Part shown: in pieces, positions 1 through 8,652 of the stretch
Layout of the letters: every line of letters starts with the position of its first letter
Position numbering within the stretch: the stretch's first letter is position 1
Origin: Paenibacillus mellifer
Lineage (GTDB): Bacteria; Bacillota; Bacilli; Paenibacillales; Paenibacillaceae
DNA: 64,000 nt
Direction: 5' to 3'
Assembly: GCF_023195895.1 (NCBI RefSeq)
Contig: NZ_JALPRK010000022.1
Coordinates: forward strand, 29,662 to 93,661
The notes under the pieces: model-generated
Databases searched by the model: none
Seen by the model: the letters and a program-made list of their open reading frames with translations, nothing else
What the model was told of the DNA's origin: nothing
Made by a program: the position numbers and the translations under genes

Positions 1-153
1 GTCTTTACGCTGCCGTCAGATCAACCTCATGCTCTAAGGAATATGATTATCGCAGGCAGCCAGAAGCCGATAATGTATGAATTACACGGCATGGCAGGTT
101 TTGGAGAGATTGAGCCTCGAGCAGGGCATCTCATCCATGAACGGACACCCTAG
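1..153 (+). CDS. 3' end of an unrecognised protein
   Basis: An open frame enters from the left edge in frame 1 and stops with TAG at 151-153, leaving 50 C-terminal codons. The visible peptide includes GSQKPIMYELHG and ends in LIHERTP. I do not recognise the family. The reading is supported by an uninterrupted frame and the gap of about 170 bases before the next gene. Function cannot be stated from this fragment. Confidence 0.5.
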   Translation, partial: VFTLPSDQPHALRNMIIAGSQKPIMYELHGMAGFGEIEPRAGHLIHERTP

Positions 154-233
154 AAAAGTTTGCACAAGTTTCTGAAAAACGTTTGTTTTCTGAAATTTAT
201 ATGATGGCATCGAAGAGGCGAATATGCTAAAAT

Positions 234-254
234 GGCATCACATCCCGTGATGCC
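234..254. other. perfect 8-bp inverted repeat upstream of zwf
   Basis: GGCATCAC, a 5-base loop, then GTGATGCC form a perfect palindrome 73 bases before the zwf start. It has no T-run, so it is not an obvious terminator. It lies just after an AT-rich stretch with a TATGCT element that could be a -10 box. An operator or a 5'UTR hairpin are both possible. No known regulator site was recognised. Confidence 0.4.
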
Positions 255-326
255 GTGTAAAGACATGTACTTGATCGGGAATTGAAATGAACGATCACTA
301 ATCTTACATAGAAAGAATGAGGAGCC

Positions 327-1877
327 ATGGCTGAAAATCTAACTCAGGAAACTGTTCGGCCCCCAGGGGCGGTATTTTTCATTTTTGGAGCCACCGGAGA
401 CTTGGCGCGCCGCAAGCTCTTCCCGGCCATTTATTCCTTATATCGCGAAGGCAAACTGGCTGAGGATTTCGCCGTGGTTGGCGTTGCCCGTCGTCCGCGT
501 TCGGACGAGGAATTTAAGGAGGATCTTTATCGTTCTATCGAGGAATTTTGCCGTTATAAGATCGGAGACAAGGAGCAATGGGCGAGGTTTGCCGATCATT
601 TCTCCTATAAATCGCTGGACATCAATAACGTTGATGGCTATCGTGAGCTCCGAGAGTTAACCGAATCCGTGGAAACGCGTTTTGGTATTCCCGGAAACCG
701 TCTGTTTTATCTGGCGCTGGCACCGGAGTTGTTCGGCAGCGTATCCTTTAACCTGCAGAAGGGCGGTATGCTGAATACCAGCGGCTGGCACCGTTTGGTG
801 ATCGAGAAGCCATTTGGTTACGACCTGCAATCGGCTCAGAAGCTGAACGAAGAATTGAGCCAGGTGTTTAAGGAAGAAGAAATCTACCGGATCGACCACT
901 ATCTCGGCAAAGAAATGGTCCAGAACATTGAAGTGATTCGCTTTGCGAACGCCTTTTTTGAGCCGCTGTGGAACAACAAGCACATCGCCAACGTGCAAAT
1001 TACGCTCAGCGAAACGGTTGGCGTAGAGGAACGCGGCGGGTATTACGATCATGCCGGTGCGCTGCGCGATATGGGGCAGAACCATATGCTGCAAATGCTT
1101 ACGATGATCGCTATGGAGCCGCCAAGCCGCTTGTTCCCCGAGGACATCCGCGACGAGAAGGTGAAGGTGCTGCGGTCGCTGCGGCCTTATGATTCGGCAC
1201 AGGAAGTGAAGGAATACGTGGTGCGCGGTCAATATACCGAAGGGGAAGCGAGAGGCAAGAAGCTGCCAGGCTATCGCCAGGAGGATAAGGTTGACCCGAA
1301 CTCCAACACGGAAACGTATTTTGCGGCCAAAGTGTTCGTGGACAATTTCCGCTGGGCGGGCGTGCCGTTCTATATCCGCACCGGGAAGCGACTTCCCGTG
1401 AAGACCACAGAGGTTGTCGTCGAATTCAAACAGATGCCAACCAACGTTTATCTCGGCCAAAAGCATACGCTGGAACCGAACCTGTTGGTCATCCGCGTGA
1501 ACCCGATGGAAGGGATCTACATCAAGATCAACGCCAAGAAGCCGGGCTCGGAATCGCAAATTGAGCCGTTGGCAATGGAATTCTGCCAAAGCTGCCTGGT
1601 GGGCATCAATTCGCCGGAAGCTTATGAACGCTTGATTCATGACGCGGCTCAAGGGGATTCAACCTACTTCACCCGTTGGGACGAAGTGGCGACGGCGTGG
1701 GCTTTCGTTGATCGGATCGCAGCGGCTTGGGCGCAAAACCCGTCCGATATCAGCACGTACCCTGCCGGCTCCTGGGGGCCGAAGGATGCGGATGAGCTGC
1801 TCGCGCAGGACGGTTTCCACTGGTGGCCGGTGAACGGTCAGGAAGAAGACAATGTGATCTGGATCAAGCAGAATTAG
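327..1877 (+). CDS. zwf: glucose-6-phosphate 1-dehydrogenase
   Basis: Zwf oxidises glucose 6-phosphate to 6-phosphogluconolactone and makes NADPH, the first step of the oxidative pentose phosphate pathway in the cytoplasm. The 516-residue length is about the family norm. The N-terminal Rossmann nucleotide site GATGDLARRK begins near residue 21. The signature RIDHYLGKE, with the catalytic His, is near residues 188-196. The C-terminal domain follows without a break. The ATG at 327 follows GAGGAGCC at a suitable distance. The gene is followed by its own terminator, so it is probably monocistronic. A hairpin at 234-254 may contribute to its control. Confidence 0.97.
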   Translation: MAENLTQETVRPPGAVFFIFGATGDLARRKLFPAIYSLYREGKLAEDFAVVGVARRPRSDEEFKEDLYRSIEEFCRYKIGDKEQWARFADHFSYKSLDINNVDGYRELRELTESVETRFGIPGNRLFYLALAPELFGSVSFNLQKGGMLNTSGWHRLVIEKPFGYDLQSAQKLNEELSQVFKEEEIYRIDHYLGKEMVQNIEVIRFANAFFEPLWNNKHIANVQITLSETVGVEERGGYYDHAGALRDMGQNHMLQMLTMIAMEPPSRLFPEDIRDEKVKVLRSLRPYDSAQEVKEYVVRGQYTEGEARGKKLPGYRQEDKVDPNSNTETYFAAKVFVDNFRWAGVPFYIRTGKRLPVKTTEVVVEFKQMPTNVYLGQKHTLEPNLLVIRVNPMEGIYIKINAKKPGSESQIEPLAMEFCQSCLVGINSPEAYERLIHDAAQGDSTYFTRWDEVATAWAFVDRIAAAWAQNPSDISTYPAGSWGPKDADELLAQDGFHWWPVNGQEEDNVIWIKQN

Positions 1878-1933
1878 TACAGAGCGCTCCGTCACCTGCA
1901 AGGGCGGCGGGCGAATAGAATAGGGTTAGCTGG

Positions 1934-1974
1934 AAACACCTTTATGTCCCGGCCAGGATATAAGGTGTTTTTGC
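1934..1974 (+). terminator. rho-independent terminator of zwf
   Basis: AAACACCTT at 1934-1942 pairs with AAGGTGTTT at 1962-1970, and the second arm runs directly into a T-rich tail. The site lies 57 bases after the zwf stop. Confidence 0.75.
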
Positions 1975-1993
1975 TTAACGGAAGGACAAAATA

Positions 1994-2002
1994 TGTTACA
2001 AT
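1994..2002 (+). promoter_or_regulatory. extended -10 promoter of prfC
   Basis: TGTTACAAT matches an extended -10 element (TG-n-TACAAT), 38 bases before the prfC start and just after the zwf terminator. No good -35 hexamer was found at the normal spacing, which is acceptable for extended -10 promoters. Confidence 0.45.
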
Positions 2003-2039
2003 AGAGAACGTGAATTTGTGGAACGAGAGGAAAGTGAGC

Positions 2040-3623
2040 ATGAACAAAGCATTGGACCAAGTGCTGCAGCAGGAAGTGGACAAACGGCGCACGTTTGCGA
2101 TCATTTCCCACCCGGACGCCGGGAAAACGACGTTGACCGAGAAACTGCTGCTGTTCGGCGGCGCAATTCGCCTCGCCGGATCGGTCAAGGCGCGCAAAGC
2201 GAGTAAACACGCGACAAGTGACTGGATGGAGATTGAGAAGCAACGGGGGATTTCCGTCACTTCTTCCGTCATGCAGTTTGATTATAACGGCCATCGGGTG
2301 AACATTTTGGATACACCGGGTCACCAGGATTTCTCGGAGGATACCTATCGTACGCTGACGGCGGCGGACAGTGCGGTCATGCTGATTGACGTGGCCAAAG
2401 GCGTCGAGGCGCAGACGATCAAGCTGTTCCAGGTGTGCGCGAAGCGGGGGATTCCTATCTTCACCTTCATTAACAAGCTAGACCGGGAAGGCCGAAGTCC
2501 GTTTGAGCTGATGGAGGAAATCGAGCAGGTGCTGGGCATCCGCTCGGTGCCGATGAACTGGCCGATCGGGATGGGCCGGGAGTTGTCCGGTGTCTATGAT
2601 CGAATGAAGAACCAGGTAGAGTTGTTCCAGGGCGACGATCACTCCACGATCCAGGTGAAGAAGGTGGACGGCTATAATGATCCCGTGATCCGTGAGATGG
2701 CCGGCGATTATCTTCATGATCAGCTGTGTCAGGATCTCGAGCTGCTGGATGTTGCAGGCGATCCGTTTGATTTGGAGAAGGTCCTTAACGGGCAACTGAC
2801 ACCGGTATTCTTCGGCAGTGCAGTCAACAATTTCGGCGTGCAGACGTTCCTGGAGAACTTCCTGCAGTTGGCGCCTAAGCCGGAACCACGCCGCAGCACG
2901 CAAGGTATGATTGAACCAACAAATGAGAAGTTCTCGGGATATGTATTCAAGATCCAGGCGAACATGAATCCGGCGCACCGCGACCGAATCGCTTTCATGC
3001 GCATTGTGTCAGGCAAGTTCGAACGCGGGATGTCTGTTAAGCATGTGCGTGCGGGGAAGGAAATTAAGCTGTCCCAGCCTCAGCAATTTCTGGCCCAGGA
3101 TCGCGATATCGTTACCGAGGCCTACCCGGGGGATATCATCGGGTTGTTTGACCCGGGAATTTTCCGGATTGGCGACTCGCTTAGCCAAGGCAACGAAATC
3201 GTATTTGACGAGCTGCCGACGTTCTCGCCGGAGATTTTCGCCAAAGTAACGGTGAAGAACGCGCTGAAGCATAAGCAATATCAGAAGGGCATTGACCAAT
3301 TGACCGAGGAAGGTACGATCCAGGTGTTCACGACGGTTGGCTTCGAGGACACGTTGCTTGGAGTGGTCGGGCAGCTTCAGTTCGAGGTGTTCGAATACCG
3401 GATGAAAGGCGAATACGGCGTAGACGTGCAACTGCAACGGATGCCGTTCCAATTCGCGCGCTGGATCGTGAGCGACAAGATCGATCCATCCAAGTTCCGG
3501 ATCAATTCAACGCTGGTGAAGGACAAGAAAGGCAATTACGTCGCATTATTCGAGAACGAATATGCGATGCGGACGGCGATGGAGAAGAATCCGGATGCCA
3601 AGTTCCTGGAGACTGCGCCTTAA
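2040..3623 (+). CDS. prfC: peptide chain release factor 3
   Basis: RF3 is a translational GTPase that recycles RF1 and RF2 from the ribosome after peptide release. The GTPase motifs are in order: SHPDAGKTT (P-loop) at residues 23-31, DTPGHQDF (G3) at 92-99 and NKLD (G4) at 146-149. The EF-Tu-like domain 2 and the RF3-specific C-terminal domain follow. Starting at the ATG at 2040 gives 527 residues, matching the usual ~529. The frame is open further upstream to 1944, but that would run through the zwf terminator and the promoter. The start at 2040 follows GAGAGGAAAG. Confidence 0.96.
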   Translation: MNKALDQVLQQEVDKRRTFAIISHPDAGKTTLTEKLLLFGGAIRLAGSVKARKASKHATSDWMEIEKQRGISVTSSVMQFDYNGHRVNILDTPGHQDFSEDTYRTLTAADSAVMLIDVAKGVEAQTIKLFQVCAKRGIPIFTFINKLDREGRSPFELMEEIEQVLGIRSVPMNWPIGMGRELSGVYDRMKNQVELFQGDDHSTIQVKKVDGYNDPVIREMAGDYLHDQLCQDLELLDVAGDPFDLEKVLNGQLTPVFFGSAVNNFGVQTFLENFLQLAPKPEPRRSTQGMIEPTNEKFSGYVFKIQANMNPAHRDRIAFMRIVSGKFERGMSVKHVRAGKEIKLSQPQQFLAQDRDIVTEAYPGDIIGLFDPGIFRIGDSLSQGNEIVFDELPTFSPEIFAKVTVKNALKHKQYQKGIDQLTEEGTIQVFTTVGFEDTLLGVVGQLQFEVFEYRMKGEYGVDVQLQRMPFQFARWIVSDKIDPSKFRINSTLVKDKKGNYVALFENEYAMRTAMEKNPDAKFLETAP

Positions 3624-3627
3624 TCGG

Positions 3628-3659
3628 AAAGACCGCCCTTAGACAGGGCGGTCTTTGTT
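3628..3659 (+). terminator. terminator after prfC
   Basis: AAAGACCGCCCT at 3628-3639 pairs with AGGGCGGTCTTT at 3645-3656 around a 5-base loop. It sits between convergent prfC and sspI, so it may act in both directions. Confidence 0.85.
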
Positions 3660-3672
3660 GTAGCGGGCAACT

Positions 3673-3909
3673 CTATTTCAACGGTTTGAGGCTGGCCTGA
3701 TCCACTTGCTGCTTGAGCACGGATACCAGTTCGTTTTGTTCGGACGTATCGATATGCTTCCAGATCGTTTCGAAGACAACACCCAAGCCAGGCAACGCAG
3801 CTTCCTGGGCATCGATCGAGCCCTCGATCATCGCCCGCAGCCCCTGCTCATCTTGGCCGTGGATTTTGTGCATAACCGCTTGACGCAGGTCGAGTGTAAT
3901 GGATGGCAC
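3673..3909 (-). CDS. sspI: small acid-soluble spore protein SspI
   Basis: SspI is a minor small acid-soluble protein of the spore core, made in the forespore. The 78-residue product has the family core DLRQAV and PGLGVVFETIW. The start is a GTG at 3909, seven bases after a strong AAGGAGGG at 3917-3924. A longer in-frame ATG at 3975 would overlap a SigG-type promoter and lacks such a site, so it is rejected. B. subtilis SspI is about 71 residues. In Bacillus sspI sits beside ysgA, and that neighbourhood is kept here apart from the inserted RCK-domain gene. Confidence 0.9.
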   Translation of the reverse strand: MPSITLDLRQAVMHKIHGQDEQGLRAMIEGSIDAQEAALPGLGVVFETIWKHIDTSEQNELVSVLKQQVDQASLKPLK

Positions 3910-3947
3910 GGTTTTTCCCTCCTTGAAATATGTGACTTGCCCGGTGT

Positions 3948-3977
3948 TAATTTGCCCGATCGGTTCGGTGAACATAC
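3948..3977 (-). promoter_or_regulatory. SigG-type promoter of sspI
   Basis: On the minus strand GTATG (3973-3977) fits the SigG -35 consensus GHATR. After 18 bases, CAAATTA (3948-3954) differs from the -10 consensus CATWHTA by one base. It is well placed ahead of the ribosome site and agrees with forespore expression. Confidence 0.55.
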
Positions 3978-4047
3978 AAGCACCTCCCTTAACGAAAGGG
4001 ATGAGGGGAAGAAGCAGTCATCCGGAGAAAACTGCGAATGAAGATTG

Positions 4048-4056
4048 TGGTATACT
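4048..4056 (+). promoter_or_regulatory. extended -10 promoter of the RCK gene
   Basis: TGGTATACT is an extended -10 element 37 bases upstream of the start at 4093. The -35 position has no convincing match. Confidence 0.5.
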
Positions 4057-4092
4057 AATTTGGATGAGAATTATGTTATGGGTGGTGAGAGC

Positions 4093-4767
4093 ATGGCAAA
4101 TACAGCCAAAAAACAGTTTGCCGTGATCGGTATGGGCCGGTTTGGGTTAAGTGTGGCAACGGCACTCAGCAACATGGGCTTTGATGTACTGGCCATCGAT
4201 GCCGAAGAGCATCATACGCAAGCCGTTGCGAACCAGGTCACTCACGCGGTATCCGCGGATTCGACCGATGAAGATGCGCTGCGCGCACTGGGGATTCGTA
4301 ATTTTGACGTCGTCGTTGTGGCTATCGGTGAAGATATCCAGGCCAGTATTTTAACAACGCTGATTCTAAAGGATATGGGCGGTCCGCTCATCGTCGTGAA
4401 GGCGCAGAACGAATTGCACGGCAAGGTACTGCAGAAAATTGGTGCTGATAAGGTTATTTTTCCGGAACGGGATATGGGACTTCGGGTGGCGCATCATCTG
4501 ACCTCCCCGAACATTTTGGATTACATCGAATTGTCAGAGGAATACAGTATTGTGGAGATGCGCGTCAGCTCGCAGATGATCGGCAAGAATCTGAAGGAGC
4601 TGGATATCCGCGCGAGGTTTGGTTGCAACGTGATGGCGATCAAGCGGGGCAGCAAAATGAATATCTCACCTGCGGCAACGGACCGTCTGACGGAAGAGGA
4701 TATACTAGTTATTGTCGGTGAGAAAAGCGATCTGACGAAGCTGGAGCTGGCTTACGCGGAGTCTTAA
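4093..4767 (+). CDS. ktrA: potassium uptake regulatory subunit, KtrA/TrkA type
   Basis: This is a 224-residue cytoplasmic RCK protein that gates a Ktr-type K+ channel subunit by binding nucleotide. The N-terminal Rossmann fold shows GMGRFG near residues 12-17 and an acidic residue ending beta-2 (IDAE). The C-terminal RCK_C domain covers roughly residues 135-220. Length matches B. subtilis KtrA and KtrC (about 220). The ATG at 4093 follows GGTGGTGAGAGC; a longer frame from 4045 would overlap the promoter. No KtrB/KtrD membrane partner is in the window, so the choice between KtrA and KtrC is open. Confidence 0.88.
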   Translation: MANTAKKQFAVIGMGRFGLSVATALSNMGFDVLAIDAEEHHTQAVANQVTHAVSADSTDEDALRALGIRNFDVVVVAIGEDIQASILTTLILKDMGGPLIVVKAQNELHGKVLQKIGADKVIFPERDMGLRVAHHLTSPNILDYIELSEEYSIVEMRVSSQMIGKNLKELDIRARFGCNVMAIKRGSKMNISPAATDRLTEEDILVIVGEKSDLTKLELAYAES

Positions 4768-4794
4768 GACAAGCGGTCGAAAGATGAGGATGGA

Positions 4795-5592
4795 ATGGGT
4801 ATGGAGATATTGTCCGCGCAGAACCCCCGCGTCAAGGAATGGGCGGGACTGCTTGAGAAGAAAAACCGGGACAAGCAAGGCAAATATTTGATCGAAGGCC
4901 TTCATTTGGTGCAGGAGGCGCTTGAGGCGCAGGCCGACGTGGAATGTGTCTGCTACGACACTCTCGGCGGTATTCCGGCCGAGCTGCAGGCCGCGGCGTC
5001 CGCGGGGCTGGACGTCGATTGGATCGGCGTGTCCGCCGCCGTGATCGCGAAGTGCAGCGACACGAAGTCGCCGCAGCCGGTGTTCGCGGTCGTGCGCAAG
5101 GACCGCGGGAGGGTTGCTCCGCTCCTGGACCGGGAGCGGAGTTTGGTGGTGGTGCTGGACGGCGTGCAGGATCCCGGCAACGTCGGCACCATCATCCGCA
5201 GCGCCGACGCGGTCGGGGCGGACGGGGTGATCGTCGGCGCAGGCTGCGCCGACATTTACGGGCCCAAGGTGCTGCGCGCCACCATGGGCTCGCTGTTCCA
5301 TCTGCCGGTCGTGCATAGCGACCTGGCAGAGGTGCTGCCGCAGGCGAAGCAGCGGGGCATTCGCCTGGCCGGCACGAGCCTGCAGGCGGCGGCGAATTGC
5401 TTCGCCTACGATTTCACGCAGCCGGTGTGGCTGCTGTTCGGCAGCGAAGGCAGCGGCCTCAGCCCGGAAGTCCGCGGGCTGATGGATGACGGGCTGCTTA
5501 TCCCGATGCGCGGCAGGGCAGAGTCGCTGAACGTGGCGATGGCCGCGTCCGTACTGCTATATGAGGCGATGCGGCAGCGGCATTTTTCTTAA
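4795..5592 (+). CDS. ysgA: TrmH/SpoU-family RNA methyltransferase (YsgA-like)
   Basis: This is a SPOUT-class 2'-O-methyltransferase of RNA; the exact target of YsgA-type enzymes cannot be read from sequence. An N-terminal substrate-binding domain covers about residues 1-100. The SpoU domain then shows DPGNVGTIIRSADA, LFGSEGSGL and IPMRGRAESLNVAMAA, which are the three conserved motifs forming the knotted SAM site. Start choice lies between ATG 4795 (4 bases from GAGGA) and ATG 4801 (10 bases). In B. subtilis ysgA is followed by pheS-pheT; here a two-component system follows. Bases 4930-5470 are clearly more GC-rich than the neighbours. Confidence 0.93.
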   Translation: MGMEILSAQNPRVKEWAGLLEKKNRDKQGKYLIEGLHLVQEALEAQADVECVCYDTLGGIPAELQAAASAGLDVDWIGVSAAVIAKCSDTKSPQPVFAVVRKDRGRVAPLLDRERSLVVVLDGVQDPGNVGTIIRSADAVGADGVIVGAGCADIYGPKVLRATMGSLFHLPVVHSDLAEVLPQAKQRGIRLAGTSLQAAANCFAYDFTQPVWLLFGSEGSGLSPEVRGLMDDGLLIPMRGRAESLNVAMAASVLLYEAMRQRHFS

Positions 5593-5611
5593 GGCAGGCC
5601 ATATGTAAGAG

Positions 5612-5662
5612 AAAGACCGGAGGAGATCCTAGTTGAAAGGATCGCTTCCGGTCTTTTTTTAG
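5612..5662. terminator. terminator between ysgA and the response regulator
   Basis: AAAGACCGGA at 5612-5621 pairs with TCCGGTCTTT at 5647-5656, followed by a T-run. An inner pairing of AGATCCT with AGGATC extends it. It serves ysgA and abuts the stop codon of the convergent regulator. Confidence 0.85.
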
Positions 5663-7176
5663 GCCTCCCCCAGCTTCTTGCGGATTTCGGAAGGATAACA
5701 GCCATAGTGCTCGACAAACAACTTGGTGAAATGGCGAGAGCTGAAATAGCCAACGCGTTGGGCGACATCCTGAACCTTACAATCCGGCTCGGTCAGGAGC
5801 AATTCCTTCGCTTTCAACATACGAATGCTCGTGACGTATTTGACGAAGGTGATACCCTGTTTTTTATGAAACAGAGAACTCAAGTAATTGGGGGTCACCT
5901 GAAGCTCTTCCGCTAGAGAGCCGATGGAAATATCCTCTTGGTAATACTCGTCAACATAATCCATGGCCCGCTTTACGAGATCGCCGCTCGCCGCAGCGGC
6001 TCCCTTCCCCTCCTGGCTCAGCAGGAGTTCTCCCTGACGCTGGAGGGTTTCAATCCATGCTGCAGGCTGGAGATTCACGTGAAGGGCAGGACAAATCGCT
6101 TCCTTCAAAAAAACGGTGATCCGTTGATAGCGTACGGAATCCCCGTGCAACCCAGGCAATTGCTGCTTGCCGAACGCGATTAACTTATTGTGATAACCGA
6201 CATAATCTCGGTCCAGGTATAAGCTGACAAGTTGATGAACCGATCTGCTGAGGGACGAAACTTCCTCCGCAGCAGTCTCGGCACGCAGCTCGGCCAAGGA
6301 ATATAACTTATTGAGCATCAGGGAAGCCCTGAGGACCGAAGCTGCATGCAGTTCCTCCAACTGCCCAAACAGTTCGCCCGCCGAGAGACTGTTCTCGCTC
6401 TGCAGGACCGTCAAAGGTAAGTATGGAGTCTCCTCTCGTCGCCCTTGCCCAAGGGTCATCATGATCTGACGTCGCAAGTACTGGTTAACCTCGTCGTTTA
6501 ATACAGCGTCCAAAGTCGGCCAAGCCCAGACAGAGGTTAGATTATCCTCGCTTAATTGCAGATGACCGCAACGAATTCCTTGCGTCAGCGAGTGCTTTTG
6601 TGCCGCCTGCTGGAGGTTCAAGGCCAGATCGTTTAATCGGGAAGCCGACGGCTTGCCCCTGTGAACTCCATAGAAGAGCACGCTATAGAAGCAATAACCG
6701 TCATAGGCAGGGTCTTGCCGCAGCGGCCCCGTTTGGAACTCCCGGTAGCGATTCGATAACCAGTGTTCGAATTCATAATCAAGAAATTGAGCGTCCCGTT
6801 CGCGTCCAATCCTCGCTTCCCGGACGCATCTCTCCAGTTGCTCCGGTTCAGCCGGCTTTAGCAAATAATCGCTGGCTCCCAGCCGGAGCGCCTGCTGCGC
6901 GTAATCAAACTCCATAAACCCGCTAAGAATGACCCAACTTGCCTGCGGAGCCAGCGTCTTGCCAATCCGAATGGCCTCGATGCCGTCAAGCTTCGGCATT
7001 TTGATATCCACGAATACGAGATCGGGTGTGTTTTGGCGTAATAACTCCAGCAATTCCTCGCCATTTCGAGCTTCTCCAATTATTTGGCACGGCAAGTTCT
7101 TAAGCTCCAGCTCCTGAAGCATACTTCTTAAGGTAGAACGAATCAGCTTCTCGTCATCCGCGATGATGATTTTCAT
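5659..7176 (-). CDS. YesN-type response regulator (AraC output)
   Basis: This 505-residue regulator pairs with the kinase gene just upstream, overlapping it by 4 bases (ATGA). The receiver domain covers residues 1-120, with the acidic pocket ADDE at 6-9, phosphoacceptor Asp57 in FVDIKMP and conserved Lys in LLKPAE near 107. A long middle region of unknown fold follows. The C-terminal ~100 residues form an AraC double helix-turn-helix, including SLAEELQVTPNYLSSLFHK and VGYFSSRHFTKLF. YesN proteins usually activate a nearby sugar-uptake operon. Here no intact target operon remains next to it and the partner kinase is truncated, so the system is probably inactive or driven by another kinase. Confidence 0.9.
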   Translation of the reverse strand: MKIIIADDEKLIRSTLRSMLQELELKNLPCQIIGEARNGEELLELLRQNTPDLVFVDIKMPKLDGIEAIRIGKTLAPQASWVILSGFMEFDYAQQALRLGASDYLLKPAEPEQLERCVREARIGRERDAQFLDYEFEHWLSNRYREFQTGPLRQDPAYDGYCFYSVLFYGVHRGKPSASRLNDLALNLQQAAQKHSLTQGIRCGHLQLSEDNLTSVWAWPTLDAVLNDEVNQYLRRQIMMTLGQGRREETPYLPLTVLQSENSLSAGELFGQLEELHAASVLRASLMLNKLYSLAELRAETAAEEVSSLSRSVHQLVSLYLDRDYVGYHNKLIAFGKQQLPGLHGDSVRYQRITVFLKEAICPALHVNLQPAAWIETLQRQGELLLSQEGKGAAAASGDLVKRAMDYVDEYYQEDISIGSLAEELQVTPNYLSSLFHKKQGITFVKYVTSIRMLKAKELLLTEPDCKVQDVAQRVGYFSSRHFTKLFVEHYGCYPSEIRKKLGEA

Positions 7177-8650
7177 AGGTAGTGCTCCTTCGTCGGAATA
7201 TGAATCGAGATGGTGGTTCCGGCACCCGGCCGGCTCTCTACCTCCATCACGGCATCCGGGTAACTCATGATTAGACGGGTTCGGACATTGGATAACCCAA
7301 TCTGGTCCTCTGAATTGGAGGCGGAAGGGTCAAACCCCACACTGTCGTCCTTGACCACGATCTCAATGTAGTCCTGCGAGTCCATTTCCCTTCTCTGAGC
7401 CTGTACCGACACGGACACCATTTCCTTATCAGCCGGTTCAACGCCATGGATGATGCAGTTCTCGACCAATGGCTGCAGCAGCAGCTTAGGGATCGGGAAT
7501 GAAGCGGCGTCCGGATCGCAGTTGATCTGGAAAGCCAATCGATCATCGAACCGGAGTTGTTGCAGCATGCAATATTTGCGCAGGATGTTCAGTTCTTTCT
7601 CAAGGGTCGTCTCATGGACGGGTTCCAAACTGTAGCGCATCATGTAACTCAAAGAGATGATCGCCGTTTCTAGTTCTTTCGTGCGGCCTTCCCGGTTCAA
7701 GCCGATAAATCCGTTCAGCGTGTTATATAAAAAGTGAGGCTGAATCTGCGATTGCAGCGCCCGATATTCGGCATCCTGCTGGGCCAGCTTCGCTAAATAT
7801 TCCTGGTTGATGAGCTCATCCAGACGAGAAACCATGCTGTTGAGGGAATGACCGAGCTGGGCAATCTCATCGTTTCCGGGTAAGGTATACCGCTCGGACA
7901 AGTCGCCTCTCTTTACTTTGTGCATAACGTAATTCATTCGTTTGAAAGGATTCACAATCCAGCGGGTAAAATAAATCAATACGCCAAAGGTGACTAGAAG
8001 GGCAGCCGCCGTGAGCAGGAGCGCGACGATATAAATCCACCGAACTTGGTCCTTCTTCTCCTGGTTGGATAGAAACACGACGATTCGCCAGTCTGCGGGA
8101 CTGATTTTTTTGGAAATGCCTAAATAGTTGTTACTTTCATACCGATCCTTCTGGCGAAAAGAGGATAATTGCTCCTTCAGCTCCTCCGGCACGGTTTGGT
8201 TGGCGTATAGGGTGTTCCCGCTTTGATCCAGGATCACGACGATGGAAGAGACGTTAAAGTCGACGTCACTGGCGATTTTCTCCAGCACCCTCTTATCCGC
8301 ATCCGCCATGATCACGGCTAGTGGGCGTCTCGTGTCCGGGTTCTTAATCAAACGAGCTACCGAGAACGCCTGCGGTACGGTTTCCAGGTTCAAGTAGTCC
8401 TGAGGATGAGAGCTGATAAAGACCGCTTGTCCGTCGCCGTTGTAGGCCTGCTGGTACCAATCTTGCGTACGAAAGGCGAAGTCAGGCTTCAAGGAAATCG
8501 AACCTTTCGACGTCAAATACGCTTGACCCTTGACGGGTACAATCAGCGTACTCAAGATATCTGGGCGGGTATTCGTCAAGTATTGCGGCAGCGTACCTTT
8601 GAGAGCCCGGTCTGTGGTTAATTTGATATAATCGCTGGCGGTATCATACG
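7173..8650 (-). pseudogene. YesM-type sensor histidine kinase, 5' end deleted
   Basis: Recognisable parts are the second half of an extracellular Cache-like sensor domain, a transmembrane helix near the middle (IVALLLTAAALLVTFGVLIY), a HAMP linker, the His_kinase motif QPHFLYN with the phosphoacceptor His encoded at 7734-7736, and an HATPase_c domain with PLVENCIIHG and GLSNVRTRL. The first transmembrane helix and first part of the sensor domain, about 90 residues compared with the 580-residue paralogue at 24563, are missing. The open frame can be read back to a TTG at 8720. That codon has no ribosome site and lies antisense to an alpha-galactosidase remnant. The gene therefore lost its promoter, start and N-terminus at a junction near 8650. 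Confidence 0.85.
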
Positions 8651-8652
8651 TA

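Noticed and set aside
657..1652. 331-codon open frame on the minus strand inside zwf
   Set aside because: It is antisense to a full, well-conserved zwf and encodes no recognisable domain; it arises from codon bias of the real gene.
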